A stretch of DNA of 64,000 nucleotides from positions 124,001-188,000 of the forward strand of contig NZ_LMMZ01000005.1 in NCBI RefSeq assembly GCF_001422885.1, in the 5' to 3' direction. This DNA is from Methylobacterium sp. Leaf104. GTDB lineage: Bacteria > Pseudomonadota > Alphaproteobacteria > Rhizobiales > Beijerinckiaceae. Positions 49,825 to 59,142 of the stretch are shown here, in pieces. Position 1 is the stretch's first letter. Each line of letters starts with the position of its first letter. A model generated the notes under the pieces. The model did not search any database. It was not told the DNA's origin and worked only from the letters and a program-made list of their open reading frames with translations. Position numbers and translations under genes: made by a program.

Positions 49825-51610
49825 CGTCCGTTCCATGACCGCCCCGGATACGGCGCCCCAGGCCGCCGTGCCCGTGACCTTCGACGACCTGTTCGGCTGG
49901 ATCCACCCGGCCGCGGGCCGGCGCGGCGTGGTCCTGTGCGGCGCCGGTGGCTTCGAGCAGATGGCCGCCCACCGGCCTTGGCGCGCCCTAGCGGAACGGA
50001 TCGCCGCGGCCGGCTGTCCGACCCTGCGGTTCGACTATCCGGGGGAGGGCAATTCGGGCGATGCCGGCGAGGCACGGCTCTCCGACCACGTCGCGGCGAT
50101 CCGCCGGGCGGTGCGCTACCTGCGCGAGACGACCGGCGTCGAAGAGATCGTCCTCGTCGGCCTGCGGCTCGGCGCCAACCTGGCCCTGCTGTCGGCCCAG
50201 GAGGAGGCGGTCGACCGCTTGGTCCTGCTGGCGCCGGCGGCGACGGGGCGGGCCTATCTCCGCGAGATGCGGCTGCGTGCCCGGACGGTCGGCGGGGTCG
50301 CGGAGGGCGCGACCCCGAAGGCGGATGCCCACGACCTGTCCGTCGGCGGCTTCCGCATGGGCTCGGCCTTCCTGGCCGATCTCACCGCCCTGGACGCCGG
50401 CGCGATCGGACACGCACCGGCGCCGCGGACACTGCTCCTCGCGCCCGAGACGCGGACGCTGACGGGCAGGCTGACCGCCCTCGGCGGCATCGTGGAGACC
50501 GGGCCGCTTCCCGGACTTTCGCTCCTCGTCGGCGACCCGATCTTCGCCGAGGTTCCGGAGGCGGATTTCGAACGCATCACCGCCTTTGCGACGGACGGCC
50601 TCACGATCGCGGGCACCGCCGCGCCGCGCCGCATTTCCCCGGCGCGCCTGGACGGCGCCGGCTGGTCCGAGACGCCCGCCCGGTTCGAGCCGGACCTGTT
50701 CGGCATCCGCTGCCTGCCCCGGCGGCAGGACCCCGGCGCACCGACGGTGGTGTTCGTCTCCACCGGCATGACCGTGCATTCCGGCTGGGGCCGCCAGACC
50801 ACGGACCTCGCCCGCAGGCTCGCCGGGGAGGGCGTTCCCTCCTTGCGCTTCGACCTCGCCGGCATCGGCGACAGCGGTCGCCGGCCGGATGCACGCAAGC
50901 CCCCCTACGCTCCCGACGGCTTCGCGGATGTGAGCCGGGCCCTCGATCACCTCGCCGAGGCCCGAGGCCCCATCGTCCTCGTGGGCAATTGCAGCGGCGC
51001 CTACGCGGCGTTCCAGGCCCTTTGCCGCGATGCGCGCGTCGACGGCGCACTTCTCGTCAACCTCTACTGCTTCGACTGGGACCCGAACGAGGATGTCGAC
51101 GCCGTGATCCGCCAGACCGTCGGCAGCACCGGCACCTACGCGTCGCTCCTGAAGCGGGGCGCGACGTGGCGGCGGCTCCTGCGCGGCGAGATCCACGTGC
51201 GGGCGATCGGCGGGACCCTCGCCAGGCGGGGGCTCGAGACGGCCATGCGGCGGCTGCGGCGGCTGATGAACCCGATCTCTCCCGGCGGCTCCGTCGCCCG
51301 GCGGGTGGCCCGGCTGCGGCGGCGCGGCGCCGAGATCCGCCTCGTCTACAGCGCCGACGATCCCGGGCTTGCGGCCCTGCGCCGCCATCTCGGCCGCTCG
51401 CCCGGCCGAGCCGACCGGCGCCTCGGCACGCCGGTGGCGATCGTGCCGGATGTGGACCACAACTTCAGCTCGGCCGCGGCGCAGGCGATGCTCGGAACCC
51501 ACCTGCGTGACCTGCTGCGCGCGGTTCAGGAAGCCCGGGCCTCCCGGACCGAGGCCCGGACACCCGCCGACGCCCGCTCCCGGACCGCCGCCGTCGCGGG
51601 CCTCGCGTGA
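49814..51610 (+). CDS. Double alpha/beta hydrolase: one degenerate domain, one Cys-nucleophile domain
   Basis: 598 residues made of two alpha/beta-hydrolase domains. Domain 1 (about 20-265) has CGAGGFEQMAAHRPWRALAERIAAAG, RFDYPGEGNSGD and an elbow GLRLG in which Arg118 stands where the nucleophile should be, so it looks inactive. Domain 2 (about 295-575) has STGMTVHSGWGRQTTDLARRLAGEG, RFDLAGIGDSG and the elbow GNCSG with Cys393 in the nucleophile place, plus probable partners Asp516 and His549 (DVDHNFSSA). A Cys-His-Asp triad suits acyl transfer or thioester chemistry. By context it could release or transfer the carrier-bound aminoacyl group. Start overlaps the GH2 gene. Confidence 0.85.
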   Translation: MMPDVRSMTAPDTAPQAAVPVTFDDLFGWIHPAAGRRGVVLCGAGGFEQMAAHRPWRALAERIAAAGCPTLRFDYPGEGNSGDAGEARLSDHVAAIRRAVRYLRETTGVEEIVLVGLRLGANLALLSAQEEAVDRLVLLAPAATGRAYLREMRLRARTVGGVAEGATPKADAHDLSVGGFRMGSAFLADLTALDAGAIGHAPAPRTLLLAPETRTLTGRLTALGGIVETGPLPGLSLLVGDPIFAEVPEADFERITAFATDGLTIAGTAAPRRISPARLDGAGWSETPARFEPDLFGIRCLPRRQDPGAPTVVFVSTGMTVHSGWGRQTTDLARRLAGEGVPSLRFDLAGIGDSGRRPDARKPPYAPDGFADVSRALDHLAEARGPIVLVGNCSGAYAAFQALCRDARVDGALLVNLYCFDWDPNEDVDAVIRQTVGSTGTYASLLKRGATWRRLLRGEIHVRAIGGTLARRGLETAMRRLRRLMNPISPGGSVARRVARLRRRGAEIRLVYSADDPGLAALRRHLGRSPGRADRRLGTPVAIVPDVDHNFSSAAAQAMLGTHLRDLLRAVQEARASRTEARTPADARSRTAAVAGLA

Positions 51611-52890
51611 GCGGCCTCACCCGGCGGGCGGCCCTGGCCCTGACGGCCGGGATCTTCGCCGCGCGGGCCGAGGCCGCAGCCTCGCCGGTGCACCGCTGTG
51701 AGGATCTGATCGACGCCGTCGGCATCAACGTGCATTTCGGCCATGGGGGCTCGCCCTATGTAGAGCGCTTTTCCGCCTGCGCCGCCGCGCTCGACGACCT
51801 CGGCGTGCGCCACCTGCGCGACGACATCGTCCTCATGGGCACGGAACCGGCCGGGCAGTTCGCGCGGATCGCGGAGCTCGCCCGCCGGGGCTACCGCTTC
51901 AGCCTGGTGTTCTATGACGGCCTGACGCCCGGTCCGCGGGTGTCGCCGGAGCGCTTCGCCGAGATCGCCGACTGGGCGGAGGATGGGCTCGTGGTGGCGG
52001 AGGGCGGCAACGAGCCGCCGGTGGCCGCGAGGCCCGGCCTCGCCCGCCTCTCCGCCGAGCATCAGGCGGCCCTGTTCCGCGCGGTGCGGAGCGACCTGCG
52101 CCACCGCTCCGTCCAGGTCGCCGGCCCGAGCTACATCCAGGCGAACATCGCGGCCGCGGAGAACCTGTCCGGCTCGGTTGATCTCGCCAACGTCCATGCC
52201 TATCCGGGGTCGGAGCACCCCGAAACCCGGGGAGCGGGCAGCCTCGGAGGCTTCCTCGCGGCGGTGCGGCCGGTCTTCGGCACCGCCCGCGCGATCGTCA
52301 CCGAGAACGGCTATCACACCGCCCTGGCGTCCACGAGCGCGCATCTGCCGGTCTCGGAGGGCATGCGCGCCCGCTACCTGCCGCGCATGCTGCTGTGGAG
52401 CTATCTCCAGGGCGTGCGGCGGACCTACCTCTACGAGCTGATCGCGTCCTTCGAACGGGGCGACACCGACCCGGAAAGCCGGTTCGGACTCCTCGCCCAC
52501 GATGGCACGGCGAGCCCGTCCTTCGCCGCCGTGCGCGGCCTGATGCGCCTGTTCGGCGGGAGGGCGGAGGAGGCGGGCAGCGCCCGGGACCGGATCGACG
52601 TCGCGCTTCCGGCGGGGGTGCCCGACCTCGTGGCGGCGAGCTTCCGGCGCGCGGACGGCGCCCTGCTGGTTCCGATCTGGCTCGGCATCGACGGCTGGGA
52701 CCGCAGCGCCCGGGCGCCCCGGCCGGACATCGCACCGCGGTCCGTGGAGGTCCGCCTCTCGAGCCCGCCCCGGAGGTTGCGCCTGCACCGCTTCGGCGAC
52801 GACGGCAGCGTCCGCGTCAGCCCGCTGCCGCCGACGCAGATTCCCACCGTGGCGGCCAGCGACCGGCTCGCCGTCCTGGAGGTCTGGTAG
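51607..52890 (+). CDS. Exported clan GH-A glycosidase-like protein
   Basis: 427 residues from GTG 51607 (GTGA overlap with the preceding stop). The N-terminus LTRRAALALTAGIFAARAEAA is a Tat-like twin-arginine signal peptide. The barrel has the clan GH-A pair: GNEP with Glu136 as acid/base and VTENGYH with Glu233 as nucleophile, and HAYPG between. The distant relation resembles GH39/GH5 enzymes; no exact family is recognised. C-terminal 80 residues form a beta domain (RRLRLHRFGDDGSV). Last gene of the operon; it ends 6 nt from the convergent PilZ gene. The periplasmic location places glycan cleavage or transfer outside the cytoplasm. Confidence 0.82.
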   Translation: MSGLTRRAALALTAGIFAARAEAAASPVHRCEDLIDAVGINVHFGHGGSPYVERFSACAAALDDLGVRHLRDDIVLMGTEPAGQFARIAELARRGYRFSLVFYDGLTPGPRVSPERFAEIADWAEDGLVVAEGGNEPPVAARPGLARLSAEHQAALFRAVRSDLRHRSVQVAGPSYIQANIAAAENLSGSVDLANVHAYPGSEHPETRGAGSLGGFLAAVRPVFGTARAIVTENGYHTALASTSAHLPVSEGMRARYLPRMLLWSYLQGVRRTYLYELIASFERGDTDPESRFGLLAHDGTASPSFAAVRGLMRLFGGRAEEAGSARDRIDVALPAGVPDLVAASFRRADGALLVPIWLGIDGWDRSARAPRPDIAPRSVEVRLSSPPRRLRLHRFGDDGSVRVSPLPPTQIPTVAASDRLAVLEVW

Positions 52891-52896
52891 GGGCCC

Positions 52897-53154
52897 TCAG
52901 GGCGCCGTCTCGTCCACGAACCGGACACCGATCTCGCCGAGCTTGCGCCAGGCGACCCGGGCCGGGTGCCGCTCGCCCTGTGGCTCCAGCAGCAGGGTGA
53001 AGCGGTCCGGGATCCCGACGACGCTCGCGACCCGCAGGCGGGCGCCGGAGGGCGAGCGGTTGCGCAGCGTGCAGTCGATGACGCCGCCGCCGTCCAACGC
53101 GATCTTGCCCGCCAGCAACGTGCGGGCGCGGGGCTCGGATCGTCTCTCTTCCAT
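52897..53154 (-). CDS. PilZ-domain protein
   Basis: 85 residues from ATG 53154; the upstream in-frame extension to 53232 has no ribosome site and precedes the domain. The c-di-GMP motif is complete: RxxxR at Arg5-Arg9 (RRSEPR) and N-x-S-x-x-G at Asn32-Gly37 (NRSPSGARL). A stand-alone PilZ protein, likely to bind c-di-GMP and pass the signal to an unknown partner. It lies 6 nt from the end of the carrier-protein operon and near an exopolysaccharide cluster, typical c-di-GMP targets. Confidence 0.85.
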   Translation of the reverse strand: MEERRSEPRARTLLAGKIALDGGGVIDCTLRNRSPSGARLRVASVVGIPDRFTLLLEPQGERHPARVAWRKLGEIGVRFVDETAP

Positions 53155-53238
53155 CGCTCGGCGCCGTGATGTTTCGGGTCGGCCGTTCGTAGGGTCGAAG
53201 TGGTTACGACTCGGTATCGCGGACCGGACCATGGGACA

Positions 53239-53505
53239 TCATCGGAATTGTGCGCCGATCATCTCATCGGTGCGCCAGACGATGCTGCAAACCTTCACGC
53301 CATCGAGGGGAGGGGCCGTGAGCAGGAAGGTGGTCGGCACGAGAGCGGCATCCGGCAGGGTGATCTTGACGCCGCCGAGCGAGAAATCATGCACCAGGCA
53401 GGCGATCTCGGTGTGCTCGTCGACGGTGATGCTGCCGGTCTCATCGGATCGGAAACGGGGTTCGGCACGGCGCTCCGAGGGGGGCGCTTGCAGGGATGCT
53501 TGCAT
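53239..53505 (-). CDS. PilZ-domain protein
   Basis: 88 residues. RxxxR at Arg13-Arg17 (RRAEPR) and D-x-S-x-x-G at Asp40-Gly45 (HDFSLGGVKI) form the complete c-di-GMP site. It precedes the other PilZ gene on the minus strand with 84 nt between them, so they may share a transcript. The proteins share only the motifs, so they are not a recent duplicate. Confidence 0.87.
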   Translation of the reverse strand: MQASLQAPPSERRAEPRFRSDETGSITVDEHTEIACLVHDFSLGGVKITLPDAALVPTTFLLTAPPLDGVKVCSIVWRTDEMIGAQFR

Positions 53506-53760
53506 GGAATGGGTCCCGAGGCGGGTCTGACGAGGCAGGATCCGCTGGCGCGCAGCAAGGACCGCCTAACCCGGTTGCTCAAATTGTCGGCACCCACGAA
53601 AAAGTCCGGGATCGGCGGAGGCGGCGTATACGACAGGGTCGCGTCGAGGTCGCGCCGTGCCCGTACTGCCGGATGACAGATGCGCGCGGAGCACAACCCT
53701 CGGCTGGAACCGGGCCGCAGGACGACCGGTTCGGCAGGGGGACAACCGGAGCCGAACGCC

Positions 53761-55521
53761 ATGAAGATCGTCACCGTCGCGGACCTCATCGTCGACACCC
53801 TCGACCAGGCCGGCGTCCAGCGGATCTACGGCATCGTCGGCGACAGCCTGAACGCGCTGACCGAGTCGCTGCGGGCGCGGGGCACCATCGACTGGGTCCA
53901 TGTCCGGCACGAGGAGGTGGCGGCCTTCGCGGCGGGGGCCGACAGCCAGCTGTCGGGCAAGCTCGCGGTCTGCGCCGGGTCCTGCGGGCCGGGGCACGTC
54001 CACCTCATCAACGGCCTCTACGATTGCCACCGCACCCGCACCCCGGTGCTGGCCATCGCGGCGCATATCCCCTCCTCCGAGATCGGCTCGGGCTACTTCC
54101 AGGAGACGCATCCGGGCGAGCTGTTCCGCGAATGCAGCCACTATTGCGAGATGGTGGGCGACGCCTCCCAGCTGCCGCAGGTGCTGGAGAACGCCATGCG
54201 GGCGGCGATCGGCCTCTCCGGGGTCGCCGTGGTGATCATCCCGGGCGACGTCGCCCTGATGGATGCGCCGACCCGCGGGGTCGCCCCCAATGCCGGGCTG
54301 ATCCCGCCCAGGCCCGTGGTGCGCCCGGCCGAGACCGAGCTCGACGCCCTCGCCGAACTGCTCAACGGCTCGGAGCGGATCACCCTCCTGTGCGGGCGCG
54401 GCTGCGCAGGCGCCCATGCCGAGCTGCTCCGGCTCGCCGAGGCCCTCAAGAGCCCGATCGTCCATGCGCTGGGCGGCAAGGACGTGGTCGAGTACGACAA
54501 CCCCTACGATGTCGGCATGACCGGGCTGATCGGCTTCCCGTCGGGCTATGCCGCGATGATGTCCTGCGACACCCTGCTGATGCTGGGCACCGACTTTCCC
54601 TACCGGCAGTTCTACCCGCAGGACGCCAAGATCGCCCAGGTCGACATCCGCCCGGAGCAGCTCGGGCGCCGGTGCAGGCTCGATCTCGGCCTCGTCGGCC
54701 ACGTCGACGACACCATCCGGGCGCTGCTGCCCAAGCTCACCCACAAGGCCGAGCGCAAGCATCTCGACGCGGCCCTGAAGCACTACGCCAAGGCGCGGGA
54801 GGACCTCGACGACCTCGCCACGGGCGCGCCGGCGACGGGCTGGTTCGGCCGCAAGTCGGCCAAGCAGCCGATCCACCCGCAATACCTGACGAAGCTCGTC
54901 AGCGAGGCGGCCGCCGACGACGCGGTGTTCACGGCCGATGTCGGCACCCCGACGATCTGGGCGGCGCGCTACCTCAAGATGAACGGCCGGCGCCGGCTGA
55001 TCGGCTCCTGGGTCCACGGCTCGATGGCCAACGCCATGGCGCAGGGCATCGGCGCGCAATCGGCCTATCCCAACCGGCAGGTGGTGTCCCTCTCCGGCGA
55101 CGGCGGCTTCGCCATGCTGATGGGGGACCTCCTCACCCTGCGCCAGCAGACGCTGCCCCTCAAGATCGTGGTCTACAACAACGGCACCCTCGGCTTCGTC
55201 GAGCTCGAGATGAAGGCCGCCGGCTACCTCGAGACCGGGGTGTCCCTCGACAACCCGGACTTCGCCGCCATGGCCCGCGGCGCCGGCATCCACGCCGTCC
55301 GGGTCGAGGACCCGGCCGAGCTGGAGGCGGCGGTCCGCGAGGTGATGGCCCATCCCGGCCCCGCCCTCCTCGACTGCGTGGTGGCCCGCCAGGAACTCTC
55401 GATGCCCCCGAAGATCGACGGCAAGCAGGTGAAGGGCTTCAGCCTCTACGTCCTGCGCGCGGTGATGAGCGGCCGGGGCGATTCCGTGCTCGACCTCGCC
55501 AAGACGAACCTGCTGCGGTGA
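53761..55521 (+). CDS. poxB: Thiamine-diphosphate-dependent pyruvate oxidase (ubiquinone-linked)
   Basis: 586 residues from ATG 53761; longer starts upstream are proline-rich and lack a ribosome site. The three TPP-enzyme domains are present: N-terminal Pyr domain with [16 protein letters not shown] (Glu for cofactor activation) and [17 protein letters not shown], middle FAD domain (about 185-335) with [10 protein letters not shown], and PP domain with [14 protein letters not shown] through VVYNN (Mg-diphosphate site GDG-N27-NN). PoxB converts pyruvate to acetate and CO2 with electrons to quinone, mainly in stationary phase. It stands alone, with a terminator right after it. Confidence 0.9.
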   Translation: MKIVTVADLIVDTLDQAGVQRIYGIVGDSLNALTESLRARGTIDWVHVRHEEVAAFAAGADSQLSGKLAVCAGSCGPGHVHLINGLYDCHRTRTPVLAIAAHIPSSEIGSGYFQETHPGELFRECSHYCEMVGDASQLPQVLENAMRAAIGLSGVAVVIIPGDVALMDAPTRGVAPNAGLIPPRPVVRPAETELDALAELLNGSERITLLCGRGCAGAHAELLRLAEALKSPIVHALGGKDVVEYDNPYDVGMTGLIGFPSGYAAMMSCDTLLMLGTDFPYRQFYPQDAKIAQVDIRPEQLGRRCRLDLGLVGHVDDTIRALLPKLTHKAERKHLDAALKHYAKAREDLDDLATGAPATGWFGRKSAKQPIHPQYLTKLVSEAAADDAVFTADVGTPTIWAARYLKMNGRRRLIGSWVHGSMANAMAQGIGAQSAYPNRQVVSLSGDGGFAMLMGDLLTLRQQTLPLKIVVYNNGTLGFVELEMKAAGYLETGVSLDNPDFAAMARGAGIHAVRVEDPAELEAAVREVMAHPGPALLDCVVARQELSMPPKIDGKQVKGFSLYVLRAVMSGRGDSVLDLAKTNLLR

Positions 55522-55530
55522 GGGGAGGCC

Positions 55531-55562
55531 CCGGACGGTCCGGCTTCGGCAGGCCCGTCCGG
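55531..55562. terminator. Bidirectional hairpin between poxB and the catalase-like gene
   Basis: A perfect 8-bp stem (CCGGACGG/CCGTCCGG) with a 16-nt loop, 9 nt after the poxB stop and 50 nt from the end of the convergent gene. Confidence 0.7.
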
Positions 55563-55612
55563 AGGCAGCCGGCCCGAGCCACGGGTCCCGCGTCGCGGCC
55601 GGGCGCTGGCTC

Positions 55613-56604
55613 TCAGTTCGCGCGTCGCGACAGCGAGATCGCGTAGGCCGGCGAGCGGATGGCGAACATCGGGTCGTCGGCCGGCCCGGCGACGCCGTTC
55701 GGCAGGTCGACGACGGGGTCGAAGGTGGCGGCGTCGCAGGTGGCCGCCGGCTCGAGGGCGGCAATCGACAGGGTGCCGAGCGTGACCGACTTGCGGTCTG
55801 CCTCCGGCCATGGCGCGGTCGGATCAGCGGTCGGGTCCCCGGCTTCGCCGAGGATGGCGACGAGGTCGAAGCGGGCCGGGCCTTGGGCGAGGCGCTCCTT
55901 CAACTCGTCGGCGTAGAAGGTGTCGGGCTTGGCCTTGGCCTCCTCGTCGCTGAGCCCGAGCTGACCCGCCGCCGCAACGGTCTTCAGCTTGGCCACCGTT
56001 GCCGTCCCCTTCGCATCCGTGAGAGTGTAGGCGTGGACGCCCCAGTAATCGACGCCCGCGTAGCTCGCCGGGATCGGGCGTGCGTTGAGCCAGGCGGCCT
56101 GGCGCGTCGTCTCCGGGTTGGCGGCCGAGAACGCCTTGATCTTCTCGGCATCCGGCTTCCCGTCGGGTCCGGGCGCCCGCACGGTGGCGAAATCGAGCAG
56201 TTGCTGAGGCGTGCGCGTTCCGAAAACCGGCGCCGAGATGAACACGAAGACCATGTCTCCGCTGGGGTCGGCGATCCGCATGGAAAAGCCGCGCGTGACG
56301 GGCTTGGCCTTGTCGGAGACCTTCGGATTGCTGCCGCCCATGGAGAAGCGCGCCGTCACCGGCAGGGGTTTTCCGGCTCCCTCCTTGCTGAAATGCGGTG
56401 CCTTCGACAGGCCGGCCGCCTCGGCCGAGGGCGTGAAGCTGCCCTTGACGCAGACGCCCTTGGCCCCGCTTCCCCGCACGTTCGGCTGATTGCCGCCGGC
56501 CTTGAACAGCGCGTCAACGATGGCCTGCGTCTCGGGCTCGGCGACCGCGTTCGTTGCCCAAACGAGGCCGGCAACACAGCCGAGAAGAACAAGGTTCGGT
56601 TTCA
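55613..56604 (-). CDS. Periplasmic catalase-family peroxidase-like protein (SrpA type)
   Basis: 330 residues with a signal peptide (MKPNLVLLGCVAGLVWATNAVAEP). The catalase fold is clear: PVTARFSMGGSNPKVSDKAKPVTRGFSMRI with the heme-side Arg/Asn pair and the proximal-side ending RSPAYAISLSRR with the heme-ligand Tyr. In this family the distal His sits in the motif R-x-x-H-A-K-G; here it reads RGSGAKG, so position 47 is Gly instead of His. If this alignment holds, normal catalase chemistry is impaired. ATG 56604 is preferred to the longer frame. Minus strand, convergent with poxB. Confidence 0.82.
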
Positions 56605-56655
56605 TCGTATCGCCAGCCCCACGGAAACGGTCGGTGTCAGAGGATATCTGGGCGA

Positions 56656-56680
56656 GCACCCTGGGCTAGACCCAGGGTGC
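56656..56680 (-). terminator. Hairpin terminator after the Omp25-like gene
   Basis: A perfect 10-bp stem GCACCCTGGG/CCCAGGGTGC with a CTAGA loop, 14 nt beyond the minus-strand stop codon. No strong T run follows. Confidence 0.65.
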
Positions 56681-56694
56681 AGGCCGAACAGGGC

Positions 56695-57558
56695 TCAGAA
56701 GCCTCCGAACTTGTAGTTCAAGCCGGCGCGGACGATGTTGCCCTCCGTCGTGAAGCGACTGGTGTAGGAGCCGTTGACGGGCGCTGCGCCGGTGAAGTTG
56801 ACGAGCACGTTGCGCGAGCCGAGGTCGTAGTGAAGGTATTCGACCTTCATCGTCACGGCGCTCGACTTGAAGAAGTTGAAGACGCTGTCCGTGGCGAGGG
56901 CGTACTCGATGCCGCCACCGTAGGTGTAGCCGGTCTCGATGCCGCTGAAGGTGCCGGCATAGGCCAGCGGACGGGCCGCCGCGTTGCCGAAGAACTGCGC
57001 GTCGTAGCCTACATTGCCGTAGGCGAAGCCGCCGGTTCCGTAGATCATGAACCGGTCGAAGGCGTAGCCGACGCGACCGCGCACGGTGCCGAGGAAGTCG
57101 AGGCTCTGCCGGAAGGTCGAGGGATCGTTCAGGGCGCTCAGGTAGGAGCGGGTGCGAGCCAGATCGGTGTAGGCCGCATCCGCCTCGAGACCGATCACGA
57201 TGCCGGAACCGGGCGTGAGCTGGAAATTGTAGCCGACCTGGCCACCGCCCGTGAAACCTTCCTGTTCCGAGCGGATTGCCGGCGTGCGCCGGAGGGTGGC
57301 TACGTTGCCGACGGTGCTGGTGTTGAAGGGCGCCACGACGGCTGCGGCGCCGGGACCGTTGTTGCCCACCGTGCGGATGGTCTGATCGTCCGAGAAGGCA
57401 TAGCCGGCGTTGATACCGAAGTAGGCGCCCGTCCAGGTGAACACCGGAATGGGCGTGAACACCGGCGGCGGAGCCTGGCGACGAGGCAGATCGGCGGCCG
57501 CGGCAGCGCTCGTGAGAAGCGCAGCAGCACTGCCGGCAAGGAGCAGCGTCTTGAGCAT
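56695..57558 (-). CDS. Outer-membrane beta-barrel protein (Omp25/RopB-like)
   Basis: 287 residues from ATG 57558: signal peptide MLKTLLLAGSAAALLTSAAAAADLP, a Pro-rich linker, then FTWTGAYFGINAGYAF, the usual first strand of Rhizobiales Omp25/31-type porin-like barrels. Later strands show GGGQVGYNFQL, IVIGLEADAAYTDL, TVRGRVGYAFDRFMIYGTGGFAYGNV and the end IVRAGLNYKFGGF, with terminal Phe as the BAM signal. An eight-stranded barrel of the cell envelope. Confidence 0.9.
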   Translation of the reverse strand: MLKTLLLAGSAAALLTSAAAAADLPRRQAPPPVFTPIPVFTWTGAYFGINAGYAFSDDQTIRTVGNNGPGAAAVVAPFNTSTVGNVATLRRTPAIRSEQEGFTGGGQVGYNFQLTPGSGIVIGLEADAAYTDLARTRSYLSALNDPSTFRQSLDFLGTVRGRVGYAFDRFMIYGTGGFAYGNVGYDAQFFGNAAARPLAYAGTFSGIETGYTYGGGIEYALATDSVFNFFKSSAVTMKVEYLHYDLGSRNVLVNFTGAAPVNGSYTSRFTTEGNIVRAGLNYKFGGF

Positions 57559-58279
57559 CTGAGGGGCTTTCGTGTTCAGGACTTCTGGGGTGGCGAAACG
57601 GCGCCCGCCTGAACTCGGCATGCCCCTCCCATGAAGCCCTGCATAGATCTTGCTGTGATTTTATCTCTGTTCTGAAAGAAAATGCTCTGATTTCAGGCGC
57701 GTTCGTGCCTTCGATGCAACATAAACAGCGAGTAATTCAATCGTCCATGAAATTTACGTGATGTGGGATTAAATCCAAATCCTGATTCTCACCAATTCTG
57801 CGCGATCGTCAGCTTGTGGATCACTTCAGACCGCACAGCACGCATTGGTGAGGGATCGGCTTGCCGGAACCGGAAGCGAAGCGGCCTTCGCGCGCCGCGC
57901 CCGGACGCCGCCCTCGCGACGGCCCGCCGAGCGCGGCACGGCAGGAGGGCGACCGTGCCCGCGCCGGTTCGCCGAGCGGCCCTGGCAGCACCGGCCGCAG
58001 CGGCCGCGAGGATGAAGCGCGCCCCGAAGCCTGCCATCCCGATCTCCTCTCACGAGCCAGACTGCTGCGAACCGGCGGCGAGACCGTCGCCGCGTTCGGT
58101 CTCTGCAAGCTTCAGGCGCGAAGGCGCGGCCCCAGCCCTGCCTGACAGGGCGACCGGCCGGAGGTTCCGATCCTGGTGCAGGCGCTCTGACACGACGGGC
58201 CAGCGTCCGCTCACCCCGCTCGTTCGCTCGGCGCTGAAGCAGACGTCGTGCGGGGCACCGAGCGCCGGAGGCCGTTCCC
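57559..58279. other. Long intergenic region
   Basis: 720 bp. 57640-57800 is AT-rich (TTGCTGTGATTTTATCTCTG, then ATTTACGTGATGTGGG) and probably holds the promoter of the minus-strand Omp25-like gene. The rest is GC-rich; open frames there are Arg/Pro/Ala-rich with no domain. I see no tRNA or convincing small RNA. Confidence 0.5.
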
Positions 58280-59068
58280 CTACGTGCTCAGGTTGAGCCG
58301 GTAGCGATAGGCGTCGCCCCGGAACAGGCCCTCGACATACTCGATCATCACCGAGTCCTGGTTGTAGCTGTGGCGCTTGATGAGCAGGCAGGGGAGGGGC
58401 TGCGCGAAGGCGAAGATCTCGCACTCGGCCGCCGTCGGCAGGGTCGCCTCCACCGTCTGCTCGCAGCGCACGAGGCGGCCGCCCGGGTGCCCGGCCAGGA
58501 AGGCGTAGACCGAGCCGGAGAGGTCGCCGGTCTCCAGGGCCGGCACGGCGCGGATGTTGTACCAGGCGACCTCGCGCGACATCGGCACCCCGTCGCCGGC
58601 GCGCACGCGGGTCAGGCGCAGGAACGGGGCCGTGGAGGGCAGGCCGAAGATCGAGGCGATCGAGCGGTCCTCGGTGACCACCCGCTCCAGGATGCGCGAG
58701 GAGGGGATCTTCCCCAGTTCCCGCATCTCCTCGGTGAAGCCCTTGAGGCGGTCCATGCCCGGGCGCACCGGCTCGGGGCGGCGCCGCACCAGGAAGCCCG
58801 AGCGCCCGCGCGGCACCAGGAGCTCGTCGTCGCTGAGCTCGGCATAGGCGCGCTGGACCGTGACGCGGCTGACGCCGAGGCTGTCGGCGAGCTGGCGCTC
58901 GGCCGGCAGGATGACCCCCGGCGGCAGCGAGCCCGACAGGATCAGCTCGCGCAGCTGCTCCTCGATCTGCCGGTACAGGGGCATCGCGGTGTCGCCGCGC
59001 AGCCGCAGGAGGGACAGCACCGAGGGGCGGTCGCCGCCGGCGGCATCCGGCCCGTCCGCGCCGTCCAT
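58280..59068 (-). CDS. GntR-family regulator, UTRA (HutC/FarR) type
   Basis: 262 residues from ATG 59068 (nine more residues if the start is at 59095). The GntR winged helix spans about 32-98 (MPLYRQIEEQLRELILSGSLPPGVILPAERQLADSLGVSRVTVQRAYAELSDDELLVPRGRSGFLV); the UTRA effector domain follows (about 110-262) with LTRVRAGDGVPMSREVAWYN. UTRA domains bind small metabolites, often sugars or amino-acid derivatives. Divergent from a sugar kinase with about 75 bp between starts, so it most likely controls that gene. Confidence 0.9.
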   Translation of the reverse strand: MDGADGPDAAGGDRPSVLSLLRLRGDTAMPLYRQIEEQLRELILSGSLPPGVILPAERQLADSLGVSRVTVQRAYAELSDDELLVPRGRSGFLVRRRPEPVRPGMDRLKGFTEEMRELGKIPSSRILERVVTEDRSIASIFGLPSTAPFLRLTRVRAGDGVPMSREVAWYNIRAVPALETGDLSGSVYAFLAGHPGGRLVRCEQTVEATLPTAAECEIFAFAQPLPCLLIKRHSYNQDSVMIEYVEGLFRGDAYRYRLNLST

Positions 59069-59142
59069 CGTCCGATTCCTGGGGCGCACTTCCAATCGAC
59101 CTCCGGTCGTGATGCTTATACCGGATCAGCTCGGGGTGCTCC

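Noticed and set aside
53566..55764. A 732-codon minus-strand frame opposite poxB
   Set aside because: The plus strand is a complete TPP enzyme; the antisense frame is low-complexity.
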